Below are positions 1 through 11,789 of a stretch of DNA of 64,000 nt, piece by piece. Both the position numbers and the translations under genes were made by a program. This DNA comes from Corythucha ciliata (taxonomy: Eukaryota; Arthropoda; Insecta; Hemiptera; Tingidae). The first letter of the stretch is position 1. The number at the start of each line of letters is the position of its first letter. The notes under the pieces were generated by a model. That model did not search any database, had not been told where the DNA came from, and was given only the letters and a program-made list of their open reading frames with translations. Location: the NCBI GenBank assembly GCA_038030265.1, contig CM075937.1:45798198-45862197 (forward strand), in the 5' to 3' direction.

Positions 1-204
1 TTCCATTTGTACAAAAATCCGAGCGTGCCAAAATTCAACATTTAAAATGATAAATTTGCCGCTGCAAGCCGTGGGTGGGCCATTGCAAAAGGCTCACCTG
101 GCCCTGCGCTTTTTGCCCCCCCCCCCTCTCCATCCTTTGAACGATAAAGTTCAATAATCTATGTCTTATGTCCATCAATTAACAAAATTTCCACTGTTTT
201 CAAG

Positions 205-682
205 GTGAAGAAGAGTTTCTAGCCGAAAAACTTGGGATGGTCGTGGCGAAAAACAGCCCGTTTCTCCAACTCATCGACAATCAGTAAAGCGGCCTATATT
301 TACAGCCGATTTAAAGGGCCCCGAGTAATTATTCAAAAACTCCATTTTCAGCATCTATGAAATGCACAAAGTGGGTCTAATCGAAAAATGGCTCGCCGAC
401 TATTTACCGAAAAAGGATAAATGTTGGACTTCGGTCGATTCGAGTGAAAGCAACACGCACACCGTCAATTTGGACGACATGCAAGGATCATTTTTCCTTC
501 TTTTTCTCGGTAGAAATGTTTTCGCCCGCATATCCCTTTTTTTTTTACGATGTAACAACGCCTTTCGATGTTAATTTTTTTCAGGCGTAAGCTTTTCTTC
601 GATTCTCATCCTGGGAGAGTACCTGTTGAGAAAGTATGAAGCTGCCAAGGAAAAAACTGTTATACAACCGTTTGTTAGTTAA
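205..682 (+). CDS. C-terminal exons of an ionotropic receptor (IR/iGluR family)
   Basis: The last three exons of a ligand-gated ion channel subunit lie at 205-283, 352-509 and 585-682, ending at TAA 680-682. All borders are GT-AG and the phases join. The first exon carries the end of ligand-binding lobe S2 (LGMVVAKNSPFLQLID). The second has GLIEKW, a Cys (KDKCW) where iGluRs have the S2 disulphide partner, and VNLDDMQGSFFLLFLG, which leads into the last transmembrane helix. The third completes that helix (SSILILGEYLLRK) and a short cytoplasmic tail. This order is typical of the IR25a/IR93a-type chemosensory receptors of protostomes, which act in the sensory cilium membrane. I lean to IR93a-like without certainty. 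The N-terminal domain, S1 and the pore lie left of the window, so the gene is partial only because of the window edge. Confidence 0.8.
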
Positions 683-2794
683 TGTGCGACTTTGTTTTAT
701 TAAGAAAAAAAAAATTTAAAAGCTTAAAGGACTAGAAAAAAGACATTGTTCAAATCATCATCATCATCAATTTAATATCCATCACCAAAAAGAAAAATGT
801 TGTTTGTTTAAAAAGAGGAAAAAATCGGCCGATTTCGTATTCAATTTAGCACATGTGAAGGCTGGAAAAATGTTTTTTGTCTTTGAAAACTGGTCCCCAC
901 GATCCGTAATCTTTTTTCTTTTGATCCTCGGCGGATTTTCTTTGTAGAGCTTCGAACCCGGCTTTTCTTTTTGTGAGAAAGAGGGGAGAGGGGGGTATTA
1001 AAATCAGGGTTGTGTAGCGAGGGGGGGGAGGGGGTAAACTTTTACTTGGCCTCCGGAGTCCTGCCCATTTGAGAGGGCTGGTAGGAAGAGTCGGCTGTTC
1101 CCTGAACCATTTTTTTTTTTTTTTAGTTTAAAATTGTCGATAGCCGAGGAGAAAACGTTAGTTTTTTGATTCTATATTTGGCTTGATGAGTCGGTTCTAA
1201 GAAATGATGGATATTTCAATTTAGATTGTCTCTGAAAACCGAATAATTACTAATTAACAGTTCACAGTTGTGCAATGATTCTTCGAGTAGCTTACCAGAG
1301 AGAATCAATTTACGGAACGTTATGAATGAGGGTGAGTACGGAGAGTTCTAGGCGATTTCCTGAATTTCCACGACGGCTACCCAAAGAAGCGCACAGATTT
1401 TTACCGAGTCTGTAAGACAATAAAAAAAAAATTGACGAACACTTTGTCTAGAATTTTTAAAGATATTTCGAATTTACCTGATCGTAGGCAAAAATTTGTC
1501 CCTTGGAGAATGAACGAATCTCATGGACACATAAGGTTGTCACAAAAAAAGGTGAAAACACAACAACAAAAGAAAGTAGCAACAATAACAATAACAAAAA
1601 CTCAGTCACGGAACTTCACAACACGGAATTTCAGCTACCAAGTGGCCGGTTCCAAGTAGGAAACTTGTTTTTTAAACTAAGGCCTCCCCACTACAACTCT
1701 TCCACGCGGAGTCAAGTCCTCACACTTGACGGGTTTATGTTTTTTCTGTGGCTTTGGGTGCATTGGCAGATTTTCAAGAAAAAAGAGAATTATAAATGTA
1801 TGCATTTCGTACGTCATCATCATCATCATCGGTAACCCCTCCCCACCCCACCCCACCACTAACACCGATTGATTTATAGACTAGGGGGGATTTCTTCTCT
1901 TACAAGGAAAACAGTGTAAGAAAAAACGAAGTGGCAATGGGTGAGGAAAAGAGGATTAAAAACTCTTTATGCTCTTGTTATTAAAATTGAAATGAAATCG
2001 GTTAAAAATAATAGAAAGAACCCGAGTTTGCGTGTGTGTGGCAGGGGGCGGGGTGGTTGTAGTGGCTTCTTTTCCGTTTGCGGCCAAAGCCGGACGAGGG
2101 CCGCGCAAGGAGAGCGAGAAAATGATGCAACAAAACTTCAAAATTTCATAAATTAACTCACACAATCAAATCTGTTTGTTTGTATTTTGAACAAAACAAA
2201 ATGTAAATTCCTTTTAAAATCGTGAATTTAAAATTGAAATGATGTACAATGTTGCCAGGAATGATGGTCTCAAAAAAAAAGGAAATAACATTTAAACTGC
2301 ACTCCCCCCCCCACCAACTAATCAACCTCATTTCCTGTTGGGAAGCTTGGAAAGTTCAAAAAGCGAGCACGCTGCCTTTTCGTGATCGTGTGAGCACGGG
2401 TCCCGAGTGTGATGTCTACCTTGGACAGAGGGCACGCGATTTAAGCTAGGGATACCTCAACCAGGGTGAGGAATGGTGGGGAAATTTGAATGTCCTTACA
2501 TTTCAGGTTTTTGTATTGAAAAAGAAAAAAAAGTCGAACAATTTCACTGCATTTTTGTCACAAAAAAACCTCACGAGTTTAGCTTTTTAGATACATCAGT
2601 GGAATTTCTGAGAAGCGATTCGTCTGTTTTCACACGAAAAAGTGTTACGAGAATTACCCTGAAAACGGCGTCAAAACAAGTCGTGGGAAAACCCCTCCGC
2701 CTATAAATAGAAAAGGAGGAAAACTCGAGTTGTTGTATTCAGGCAGTTACCTTTTGGGGGATATGAACCTCTGCTGTTCCTCCCATTTTACTGC
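683..2794. other. Intergenic, AT-rich; no gene seen
   Basis: Nothing here reads as protein in a convincing way. The first few hundred bases are probably the receptor 3' UTR. There are G runs near 1,020-1,035, a short CAT/ATC microsatellite at about 1,815-1,831 and several A runs. The short open frames have biased composition and no family resemblance. Confidence 0.5.
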
Positions 2795-2879
2795 AAGGCG
2801 GACAGGGGCGTAGCCAGCCCGTGATCAAGGGGTGGGCAGCCAGCTAGGCACGGATCCACAATGGTGGGGGGGGGAGGGT

Positions 2880-4000
2880 GCGCACGTCTATAGAGAAAAA
2901 GTTCTCGTTCGCGGATGAAATCTAGAAAAGGACATTTTACGGCTAAGACAGAGGAAAAACACCCATTCACGGCTAAAATTGAGAAATAGCGCTGGTTCAC
3001 GTTAAACTTGAGAAATAAATCTCGTTATTCGCGGTTGAAATTGAGAAAACACGCCAATTTGCGATTTCGCGATGCAAAGTCCGGGGCGGAATTAAGAAAA
3101 TGCGCTGATTCTCGGTTTTATAGAACTCTTTTCACAGCTAAAATTGACAAAATAAATTGCTCGTTTAATGTAGAATTGAGAAAAATCACTCATTTGCGGC
3201 TGGAATTGAGGAAAAGCGCCAATTGACGGCTAAAATTGAGAAATGGAACTCATTCACGCAGGTAAAATTGAGAGAAGGCGCCAGTTCGTGGTTTCTCAAA
3301 CATCGGTAAACATTGCGAGAAAGAGCTGATTGACCGTTTTTATACATATATATGGCAAGTTTGCGGGTGAAATTGAGACAGAGCGTGACTTAGCGCATAC
3401 ATTTTTGAAAAAAGTGCTTATTCACGGCTAAAATTACGGAAAATTGTTCGTTAGCCCGTGAAATTGAGGGGTCAAAACCTTTTCACTGCTAAAATTTGAA
3501 GGGAGAAAAAATTGCACAAGGCAGAATTAGGAAAAAGCACTAATTTGCGTCTAGAATTCAGGGAAAACGAATAATTGGCGAAATTGTCACCGTTTGCTGT
3601 TGATTGGTGGAATTCTCGCGTGGCTAAAATTGAGAAATAGCGTTTGCGGCTGAAACTGACTGAACGCACCAATTTGCAGTTAGGCGATGCCCGGTGCTGG
3701 CCGTAATTGAAATAGTATATCAAAAATGCGTTATTTCACGTTTTTTTTTAGACCTTTTCACGGCTAAAATGAAGAAAATGGGCTAGTTCGAGGCTAAAAA
3801 CAGTACTCATTCACGAGTAAAATCGGGGGGAAAAAACTCTGTGCAACTACTCTTGAGAAAAACTGGATCCACACCTGTTGGCCAGCTTCACTGGCGAAAA
3901 TATCAGATGCACCATTGCCTTTTTGCAGGCTTATAACAGGATCTAGAGGTTAGAATCGCGTCAATTCGCGGTCATCGGAGACTAAATTGGCACAGAAACG
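2880..4000 (+). repeat. Degenerate ~30-bp minisatellite block
   Basis: Repeated units of the type GCGGCTAAAATTGAGAAA plus a GCGCTAATTC-like half follow each other with spacing near 30 bp and much substitution. The motif AAAATTGAGAAA recurs many times between 2,970 and 3,800. The short open frames in this stretch are products of the repeat. Confidence 0.8.
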
Positions 4001-4225
4001 GCCACTATCCGTCAAAAAATTAATATCTGCTGGAAAACTGTCGTTTGTAGCCTTCTATTTCGGATTTTATGTCGAAAACCTGAAACTTCTCCCCCACGCC
4101 CCGGAAAGTGATTTTTTTTTTTTTTTTTTTTTTTTTGCGGGCTCGGACGGTCTCCCGACTCCGAAGGTGCCAAAAGCCTTTCGGCCCATACACCATACCC
4201 ACTTGGGGCCCGGACTCGGGAGAGC

Positions 4226-5239
4226 CTAGTACGGCTCCTCAAACCTATTTATCCTTTCCAGCAAACTCAGGAGACGGGTCCCATTCTCCTTTGAGAAGCT
4301 GGGGAAGGGTATCCTATCGTCACCAAAAATGGTGTATCTGGCCGCCGCGTAGCCGTCACACTCGCCGACGTGCTCCGCGGTTTCTTCAGCCTCCCCACAC
4401 CTTTCGCAGTCGGGCTCCCCTACTGCCCCCATGATTGACAAATGCCTATTAAGGGCGTAATGCCCTGTATACATCCCTACTATCCGCCTAAGCTTAACCC
4501 GTGTTAGTCCCAGCAACCATGCCGAAGCTTCCTGGTCTTCCTCATTGATTCCCAGTTTTGCTTGCCGGCACCCGGGTTCAGTCCGCCATCTCCTCAGAGC
4601 TTGGTCACTGGCCCAGGCCCTTATCTCCCTCAAGACCACCCTGCGGGCAATGCCCACCGATGGTTCAGGTCCTATTACCGGCTGGTCCGCGCCACGCTTG
4701 GCCAGCTCGTCTGCTTTTTCATTTCCCTGCCATCCTCTATGACCCGGGATCCATCCCAACGTTAGGGAGTTCCCTTCACCCTGGAGGTCCCGTATCCCTA
4801 CTCTGCAACTCGCCACGGCCGCTGAGTCCACCACGGGTTTGGTGATCGCCCCCAGCGCCGCCCTGCTATCAGAGTAGATACCGATCGCCCTACCTGTCAC
4901 TTTCCGCTTCAGTAGCTCCCGAATACAGGCATCGATCGCTACCACCTCGGCCTGGAAAACTGTGGTGTGTCCCCCTAGCGGGATACTTATTTCCACCCCC
5001 AGCTCCGGCACGAAAATTCCAGCTCCGGTCGGCCCTTCCTGACCCTTCTTGGAGCCGTCCGTATAACACACCAGCTCCCCTTGCCGGGATTCCCAACCTT
5101 CCTCTCTCATAATGACTCTCTGCTGGATTTTGGTCGAGAAGTCATTCCTTTTAACCACGTAATCCGGTCTAAGTGCCGAGGACGGGGATACTCTGTTTAG
5201 TTCCCCTTCCCAGTCCCATTACGCTTCCCAGTTACGCTT
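4226..5239 (-). pseudogene. LINE ORF2 C-terminal part: RNase H domain
   Basis: The frame holds a complete RNase H fold with all four acidic catalytic positions: D in YTDGSK, E in QAEVVAI, D in YSDSRAAL and D in NEKADELAK, plus the WIPGHRGW loop. A C-terminal Cys/His cluster follows (CERCGEAEETAEHVGEC), as in many LINE ORF2 proteins. The open frame starts at the Met near 5158, but upstream codons continue the same protein (WDWEGELNRVSPS), broken by one TAA near 5218. It is the continuation of the ORF2 that lies inverted at 6,721-9,300, so it has no start of its own. Confidence 0.85.
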
Positions 5240-5444
5240 GACGAGGTATCAATACCAGCGATAGCGACCCTCTAGTAAAATACTTTTTTTTCGGTTTTCA
5301 AGCAGTTTTGAGGTCCTTAGAGGTACGCCGCGGAAAGTTTCGGAGGCAGACTACGTGCTCTCATTCAATTTTTTGTGCGGGACCGCCGGAACGTTGAGGG
5401 AAAGTGAGGTGAAAGTTTGGTGAGCGTGAGTTGGCTGGGGGGGC
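5240..5444 (+). other. LINE 5' UTR at the inversion junction
   Basis: These 205 bases separate the inversion junction from the ORF1 start. In the twin-priming model this is the original 5' end of the element RNA, so the copy would be close to full length. I see no coding frame in it. Confidence 0.55.
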
Positions 5445-6724
5445 ATGGAGGATAAGCCCCATGATAGCGGAAGTTTAGAGGTTTTGGCCTCTAAACTGAA
5501 GCTCAAAGACTCGGGGGACGAAAATCCGTCCTTGAGCAAAACCCCGAGCGCTAAGGCGGGGGCAGGGATCGTTTCAGCGACCCGCCCAAACTTAGGTAAA
5601 ATTAATGAGGGGAATGATTTCCGTAGCAGACCGAGCACCAGCTCAATGGCAGGGACCGCTTTAGCGACCCGCCCAATGTTAGGTAGAGTAAGGCCGGTGG
5701 GAGAGACCTCGGATAGTGAGGGTCCATTCGAAGAGCCACGTCGCCACCGACAAGGAAGAGAGTCGAGGAGAAATATGAGAAAGGCGGCGAAAGCCAGGAA
5801 GGCAATGGAGGAGAGAGAGAAGGGGAAACTCCTAACCAGCTTCCAATCCCGTTTTCAAAATCGACGGGCTGAGCTGGAACAACGAGCACACCAGGAGCGA
5901 CAGGTAAATGCACAAATTAATAAACGGCAGAGGTCAGTGTCACAGCCAACGCCCCCGGATACCAAGGCTCCAGTAAAGAAGCCTAGGGGGGAGGGGGTGG
6001 TGACCGATACTAGGGTCACGAAACTAAAAGAATCGGCTAGGGCAAAAGTGTGTGTGGTCAAAGAGGCCAGAGAACCTTTTGAGGTCGAGGAGGTTTTAGA
6101 GATTAGAAAGTGGATTTGCACGAGGCAAATAGAGAAGAAATGTAGGGCCGCCCTGGTCAACACGGGTCTGGTACATGATAGTAAGATCTTTGTACTCACC
6201 TGTGAAACGGCCGAGGAGGCGGGGAGGATCGTGGAGCTATTACAGGAGGAGGGGAAAACCCGGAATTTGGTGATTTGTAGGCTACCGGACCTACCGATTC
6301 CCAGCCGAATAAGGGCGATGGTATCGGGCTTAGTGATGTCCAAGGAGTCCGTGATCCCCCATATGGAGCTCACCAACTGGAAGAGGGGATTTTCGTTCGA
6401 GGAGTGGAAGATGGTGGGTTTTGAGCAAGACCCCACGGGTGAGAGGGTGCAAATCACCTTCGAGGTACCCAAGAAGGACGCCGAGGAAATTAAGAAAGAG
6501 CCCATGGTGGGTATTGAACTCTTTAAAGTTAGGTTTAGGGTTCTGCCTAACAGGTGGATGGGTGAAATGGATAGCGAGGGGTCAGATATGGAAGTGGACC
6601 CGGTAGGTACTACAAGGCCAGTTGAGGGAGCGGAGGGGCAGTTAGCAACACAGCAACGGGGGGGGGGGGAATCCTCACCGTCCATGAGTTGGAGGAGGAC
6701 CTGTTGCTGGGCTCGCCGAAGTGA
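5445..6724 (+). pseudogene. LINE ORF1 (gag-like RNA-binding protein)
   Basis: A single long frame opens at ATG 5445. The N-terminal third is Ser/Lys/Pro-rich and contains two copies of a short unit (ATRPNLGK and ATRPMLGR). A basic, probably coiled region follows (RKAMEEREKGK, ELEQRAHQERQ). The C-terminal half (about residues 200-375) looks like the DUF4780-type domain of some LINE ORF1 proteins, with a fall-off of hydrophobic strands and no CCHC knuckles. A G run at 6660-6669 shifts the frame. In the other frame the protein ends ...ELEEDLLLGSPK at TGA 6722-6724, overlapping the ORF2 start, as expected for this type of element. I read the longer open frame to 6755 as the result of slippage in the G run. 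Confidence 0.75.
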
Positions 6725-9300
6725 GGTGCGTCCAGGCAAACCTGCAGCACAGTAGGACCGCGGCTGCGGATATAGCGGTCCTGATGAGTAGGGTAAGTTT
6801 TGAGGTGGGCCTGTTCCAGGAGCCGTATGTCTCAGGGAACAGGGTGTGTTATCTTAGAAATAAGGATTATAAGATTTTTTATACTGAGGGAGACCTGGCT
6901 CCGAGAGCATGTGTGGCTGTGTTGGCGAATTTTAACCCGATACAGTTGCGCCCCTTCGGAACCAGGGATCTCATTGTGGTCAGTTTCAGGGCAACCCTGC
7001 GAAATCAAGAGGTAAAAGAGGTCGTCGTGGTACAGAGCGATGGAGGAGGATGGCGTACCAGCGGAGCTTGAGAATCTCTGCTCCCACTGCCGGACAACAG
7101 GGAAGCTGCTAGTGGTCGGAGCCGACGCAAATGCCCACCACCTAGCGTGGGGGTCGTCGAACGTAAACCGACCCGGGGAGCAGCTAATGGAGGATTTGGT
7201 AAGAATAGGTCTTTTTGTGGAGAATAGGGGGGATGAGCCCACCTTTGTAGTTAGGAACAGGCAAGAGGTCATTGACGTGACCCTGAGCCTGGGGAGTATG
7301 TGTAGGCTAATTAGTAACTGGAGGGTGCAAGAAGGGGTGATAACGTCGGACCACCGACCTATTATGTTCACAGTAGGAGCCGAAGGAGACAAAGCGGAAC
7401 CCGAACGAAACCCCAGACATACAGACTGGGATAGATTCGAGCGGGAGGTAGGAAGAATGGTGGAGACCGGGGGGTTATCCATTGACGAAGAGGAAAGAGA
7501 GGTAAGGGAAATACTAACAGAAGCGTTTCAGGTGGCCTGCCCAGAGCGAAGGAGGAAGCCCAAAAAATCCCCTTGGTGGGGCCTGGGGCTCCGCTTGCTC
7601 AAAAGGGCGACCAGAGCGGCTGCGGAAACCGCAAAGGCAACAGGGAACGACGAGGACTGGGAGGCCTACCGCGCGGCTAGGAAAGCATACAAGACTGGAA
7701 TTTGCTGCGCTAAGAAAGATACATGGAGGACCTATTGCGAAGGAATTGAGGAAACAGGAGAGGCGGCGAGACTCGTTCGTATCGTACGGTCAGAACCGAA
7801 TGGTAATATAGGATCACTAACGCTTCCGGACGGTGGTTCGGTGGTTGATGGTTTAGGTATCGCGACACACTTGCTAAATACTCACTTTCCAGGGTGCAGG
7901 AGCGAGGAGGTCGTGCCACTGAGGGGCGGAACAGAGGACGAAGAGGAGTGCAATAGATGCGACGTGGTGATCTCAAGGGAGCGATTCAACTGGGCACTCA
8001 GCTCCATGGGACCCTACAAGGCAGCAGGATTGGACGGAATACACCCGTGTGCCATCCAGCATGCCGGGGGGAGGCTTCAGGAGAGACTAAGACGACTCTT
8101 CGTCAGGTGCCTGGCAGCCAGGAAAGTACCCACGGCCTGGAAACGGGTGAGAGTTGTTTTTATTCCTAAAGGTGGCGGGAAGCATGCCAAAGCGGAGGAT
8201 TTTAGGCCCATTAGTGTAAGCAGTGTACTTTTAAGACTGATGGAAAGGATAATTGAATTATACATGAGGGAATCATTGGCTACTGGGGGAGTGATCCACC
8301 AGAACCAGCATGCGTACACGGCGGGGAAGTCGATCGACTCGGCCCTCCACGACTTACTGGGGAGGGTGGAGGGGTCGGTGGCCCAGAAAGAGTACGCGTT
8401 GGTTCTTTTTTTGGATATTGAAGGGGCTTTTAATAGGGTACATAGGGAGTGTATTGTGGCAACTCTAGAGCACTTTGGGGTGGAGACGAGGCTGATTCAG
8501 TGGATAGACTACTCGCTGAGTCATAGGTGGGTGGTCGCTAAGGTGGGCGGCGATAGGGTGGAAAAACGAGCCAGTAGGGGGGGTGCCCCAGGGCTCAAGT
8601 CTCTCGCCTCTTCTCTGGATACTTGTGGTAGATAGTCTTATAAGGAAATTAGAGGAAAAGGGCTATTATGCGCAATTTTTTGCGGATGACGGAGCCATAG
8701 TGGTTAGGGGGAAAGACTTATCCACACTGTGTTCTCTCATGAGGGGGGCGGTGGGGATAGTCGAGGCATGGTGTAGGCCTAGGGGTCTCACAATAAACCC
8801 TAGTAAGATGAAAATGGTGTTGTTCACTCACAAGAGAAAAAGGGAGGGATGGCAATCAATCCACTTTCGGGGAGAGGCCATCGCTCTCTCAAAACAGGTT
8901 AAATACTTGGGAGTCATATTGGATGAGAAGTTAAGGTGGAAGGAACACGTAGACAGCGTTTATAAGAAAGCTGTGGTGGCCTTTCACCAATGTAGACAAA
9001 TCGTGGGGAAGACCTGGGGCCTGAAACCACGGGTCATGAAGTGGATATACACAGGAATCATCCGACCGCGCATCCTGCCCGGGGCGGTCGCATGGTGGCG
9101 GGGGATAGAGACGGGCGGGGGGGGCGGATAGGCTCGCAAAAATACAAAGGCTTGCTTGCCTGGCGATTTTGGGGCCATTCCGGACAACCCCTACGAGGGC
9201 CATGGAAAGATTACTAGGCCTGAAGCCCTTGGACATTGAAGTCAGGGGTCGGGCACTTGAAGTTGCCTACAGGTTGAGATGCCAGGAAGGCCTAAAGCGG
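6721..9300 (+). pseudogene. LINE ORF2 N-terminal part: endonuclease and reverse transcriptase
   Basis: The frame begins near 6721 as RCVQANLQHSR, the typical start of a LOA/R1-type ORF2. The APE endonuclease motifs are QEPYVSG, GADANAHHLAWGSS and TSDHRPI. The reverse transcriptase has FRPISVSSVLLRLMER, GKSIDSALHDLL, FLDIEGAFNRV, PQGSSLSPLLW and FADDGAIV. The reading frame changes near 7,035, near 8,585 and in the G run around 9,115, so no single open frame remains. After the last shift it continues (RLACLAILGPFRTTPTRAM) to the insertion border at 9300. The missing end of the protein is found on the other strand at 4,226-5,239. Confidence 0.85.
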
Positions 9301-9879
9301 GCCCCGGAAAGTGATACTTTTGGAGCTAAACTTTGAATTTTAAACCTGAGACGGTAAACAGAGCTGGCATTTCCTCCTCGACCACAAGTGTGGATGGCAC
9401 AGCGGGGTAAACACGATTTGAGCTAGCCAAAAACACACGAAAATTGCGCGTCGAACCTGCGAAAATAGGATTTTAGTGTGAAAAATCGGTTTCCAAGTTA
9501 AGCCGACCCTCGAAATCGGTTTTCCAGCTACAAACATCGGCGAATTTTTGATTTTTGGTGAAACCGATAAGCGAAAATGTGTTGTTTTAGTGAGAAAAAT
9601 CCGCAAAATTGGTTTTTATGGAGAGGAATACAAGAAAGCCAGATCAGGGATTTGTTGGGGGGTGGACAGCTGCCCCACGAATCTGCGCTTTTGATTCTAT
9701 GAGAGGGCAACTGCCCACCCCTGCCCCCGCTGGCTACGTCCACGCAAGGCGCAGAGATTGACCATTTCAGGAATAAATGCGTTAAAACGCACGAGGAGGT
9801 GAGGGGCACCGAACAATGTACCAAAATCACAAAACGGTTATGTACGTCATGTTGGGGAGGGTGAGGTGGGGTACACTGA

Positions 9880-10300
9880 GAGGAATACCTTTTGAAGCGA
9901 CTAAAATTGAGAAGCCACGATAATTATCTGCCGATCTTCGGTCAATTACGCGCCTTAAAGTTTTGAAAAAAGTCTAATTTTCATGGCTAAAATTGAGAAT
10001 ATGCGCCAATTCATGGTTTCTTATAAAATATCCTCTACGCCAAAATTGAGAAAAAACGCTAATTCATGGTTACAAGTTAGAAGCATCGCAAATTTGTGGC
10101 AAAAATTTGGAAAAAGCGCGAACTATCCGCTAAAATTGAAATAAAAACGCACGGCTAACAATCACGGCTAAAAATGAGGAAATTAAGGGCTATTTCGCGG
10201 CTAAAATTGAGAAAAAAATGATCATTCGCAGAAGTAAACAGTCAAATTGGGGTTCGAAAGAGCTATGAACTGATTTTTAGAAGCGCCAAATTTGCGAAAT
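9880..10300 (+). repeat. Degenerate ~30-bp minisatellite block
   Basis: About a dozen poorly conserved units contain CTAAAATTGAGAA and GCTAATTC-like halves. The block lies just outside the hAT-like element that ends at 9745, and no ends of its own were seen. Confidence 0.65.
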
Positions 10301-10307
10301 TGGTCCA

Positions 10308-10528
10308 AATAATTGAGCTTAGATGACCCTATCTACGGACATTTATGGGATTACTCCCCCTCAAACAAGTAAAGAAGAGTAACGAGTAAGTATTCAATTT
10401 AAAGATTAATTTCTTTATTTTCAGCTTCCCCACTCCCTCGAATTCACGTTTGTGACTAGGGAGATGCGGTGAGGAGGGGAAGTAATCCCATAAATGTCCG
10501 TAGATAGGGTCATCTAAGCTCAATTATT
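10308..10528. mobile_element. Fold-back MITE, ~50-bp inverted arms
   Basis: The stretch 10308-10360 (AATAATTGAGCTTAGATGAC...) is repeated in inverted form at 10476-10528, almost without mismatch, around a 115-bp centre with no coding potential. Element size is about 220 bp. I could not settle the target duplication because the ends are AT-rich and self-complementary. Confidence 0.75.
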
Positions 10529-10739
10529 CAAATAATTGACGGACACATTAAAACAAAAATGAAATTGGTCCTTAAAAAGTGCCAAATCCGCGAAATTTTG
10601 TTTTCTAGAAGAACCAAACCCTCGACTTTGGACATTTGGGCAAGCAAACAGTCGAGGGGGCATCGTAGAGATTTACGGCCCGGGCCCGGATAGGCGTATA
10701 GGTCCACTATACACTGAACCCCTCTATTGCCCAATTCAC

Positions 10740-10903
10740 TATAAGGCTGCGGCGGCTAAAGTGGGGGCCGTTCCCAGCACTGTGCGCAGGAGCCCGCTTA
10801 GTACGGGCATGGTATGATATGAAATGAGATACCATGCCCGTACTAAGCAGGCTCATGCGCACAACGCCGGGAACGGCCCACACTTTAGCCGCAGCAGCCT
10901 TAT
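10740..10903. mobile_element. Hairpin MITE, 75-bp inverted arms
   Basis: The left arm 10740-10815 and right arm 10829-10903 are inverted copies with about 10 differences and a 13-bp loop. The ends read TATAAGGCTGC. The arms are GC-richer than the surroundings. A TA or TTA target duplication is possible, but the ends are palindromic so it cannot be proved here. Confidence 0.75.
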
Positions 10904-11789
10904 AATTTTGGTGTTTCCATCCTCCAATTTCTCTCTTCCATGACAAAATGTTTCAATTTTGGAACATTTGGAACCTTAAAAATCCAACTCAACAGATTTT
11001 TGTTATTTCCTACCCAACTTCACGGATTTTTACGCTTTTAAAAACCAAATTTCTTGGGGTTCATTCCTACTAAAATCAGCCAACTAGCAAAACCGGTTTG
11101 GCTAGTTCAAAAAATTATTCTGGCTCTTTCAAAAACCAAATTTCCGAATTTGGTTTATTCAAAACCCAAATTTCATCATTTTGACCCCTAACCAATTTTT
11201 GCAGACTTTCACTCTTTCAAAATATGATTTTGCGGATTTGGTTCAAACCAGTGAACAACTATTTCAACATTAAACTGATCAACTGATTAGTCGTTGTTAA
11301 CCTGTTTTCAGGCGTCCTACTATTGTGCGCTGACCTGGCTAAGGGAGTTCAACCTGACAGAAAACCGGATGAGGGATCCGTCAGCCCGGGAGGGCGGTCC
11401 TCTAAGGGAGCACACCCTGACAGAAAAGCAATAATATTGGCGGCAAGTGAGGTCAGCCGCAGGGGGCACCTCATGAGCCAGACGTGAACGAAAGAATTAT
11501 CAAGGACACTGGATTTAGTATGATTGTGAGGGCTGGCGCTGCGACGGGTAACGAGGGGGCCCTGCCTCTGTCGCCAACTGTTCGTAGGTCCCCGGGTTGG
11601 CAACCACTTTGCTCGGTATACCCACGTCGTCGGAGGCGTGGGAGCCCTGAAAGTCCTAAGACGAGTAGGGGTCAGGAGTCAGGCCCGCTGGCATATTGCC
11701 CCCACGGGCCAAGGACATAGGCCGATTCCCCCGGGGAACTGGGGGTGAGCCGGTACACCCGGTCGACTGAGCCGAGCACTGGCTGGGAG

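Larger units (their letters stand above)
4112..9300 (-). mobile_element. LOA-like LINE with a twin-priming inversion
   Basis: This non-LTR retrotransposon is inserted on the - strand. The poly(A) tail is the T run at 4112-4135. The 3' segment (end of ORF2 with RNase H) runs from 5239 down to 4136 in the element's own sense. The rest (5' UTR, ORF1, endonuclease, RT) lies inverted at about 5240-9300. The two segments abut at nearly the same codon: the inverted part ends at ...CQEGLKR and the other begins at KRNWEA, with about 5 shared bases. A direct repeat GCCCCGGAAAGTGA flanks the whole at 4098-4111 and 9301-9314 and is the target-site duplication. The RT, endonuclease and RNase H motifs fit the LOA/Bilbo group best. 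Confidence 0.85.
2803..9745. mobile_element. hAT-like non-autonomous element, split by a LINE insertion
   Basis: The left end reads CAGGGGCGTAGCCAG from 2803. The right end, read on the other strand, gives a degraded match with CGTAGCCAG shared (about 9731-9744). Both ends carry a GGTGGGCAG-type motif a little further in. The flanking 8-mers are AAGGCGGA at 2795-2802 and AAGGCGCA at 9746-9753, 7 of 8 identical, which fits the 8-bp target duplication of hAT transposons. The interior has no transposase. It holds a degenerate 30-bp minisatellite and, from 4,112 to 9,300, a younger LINE. Without the LINE the element would be about 1.7 kb. Confidence 0.55.

Noticed and set aside
5602..7482. Long - strand open frames across the LINE (for example 5855-6739 and 6832-7482)
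   Set aside because: They are antisense shadows of ORF1 and ORF2, with biased composition and no motif.
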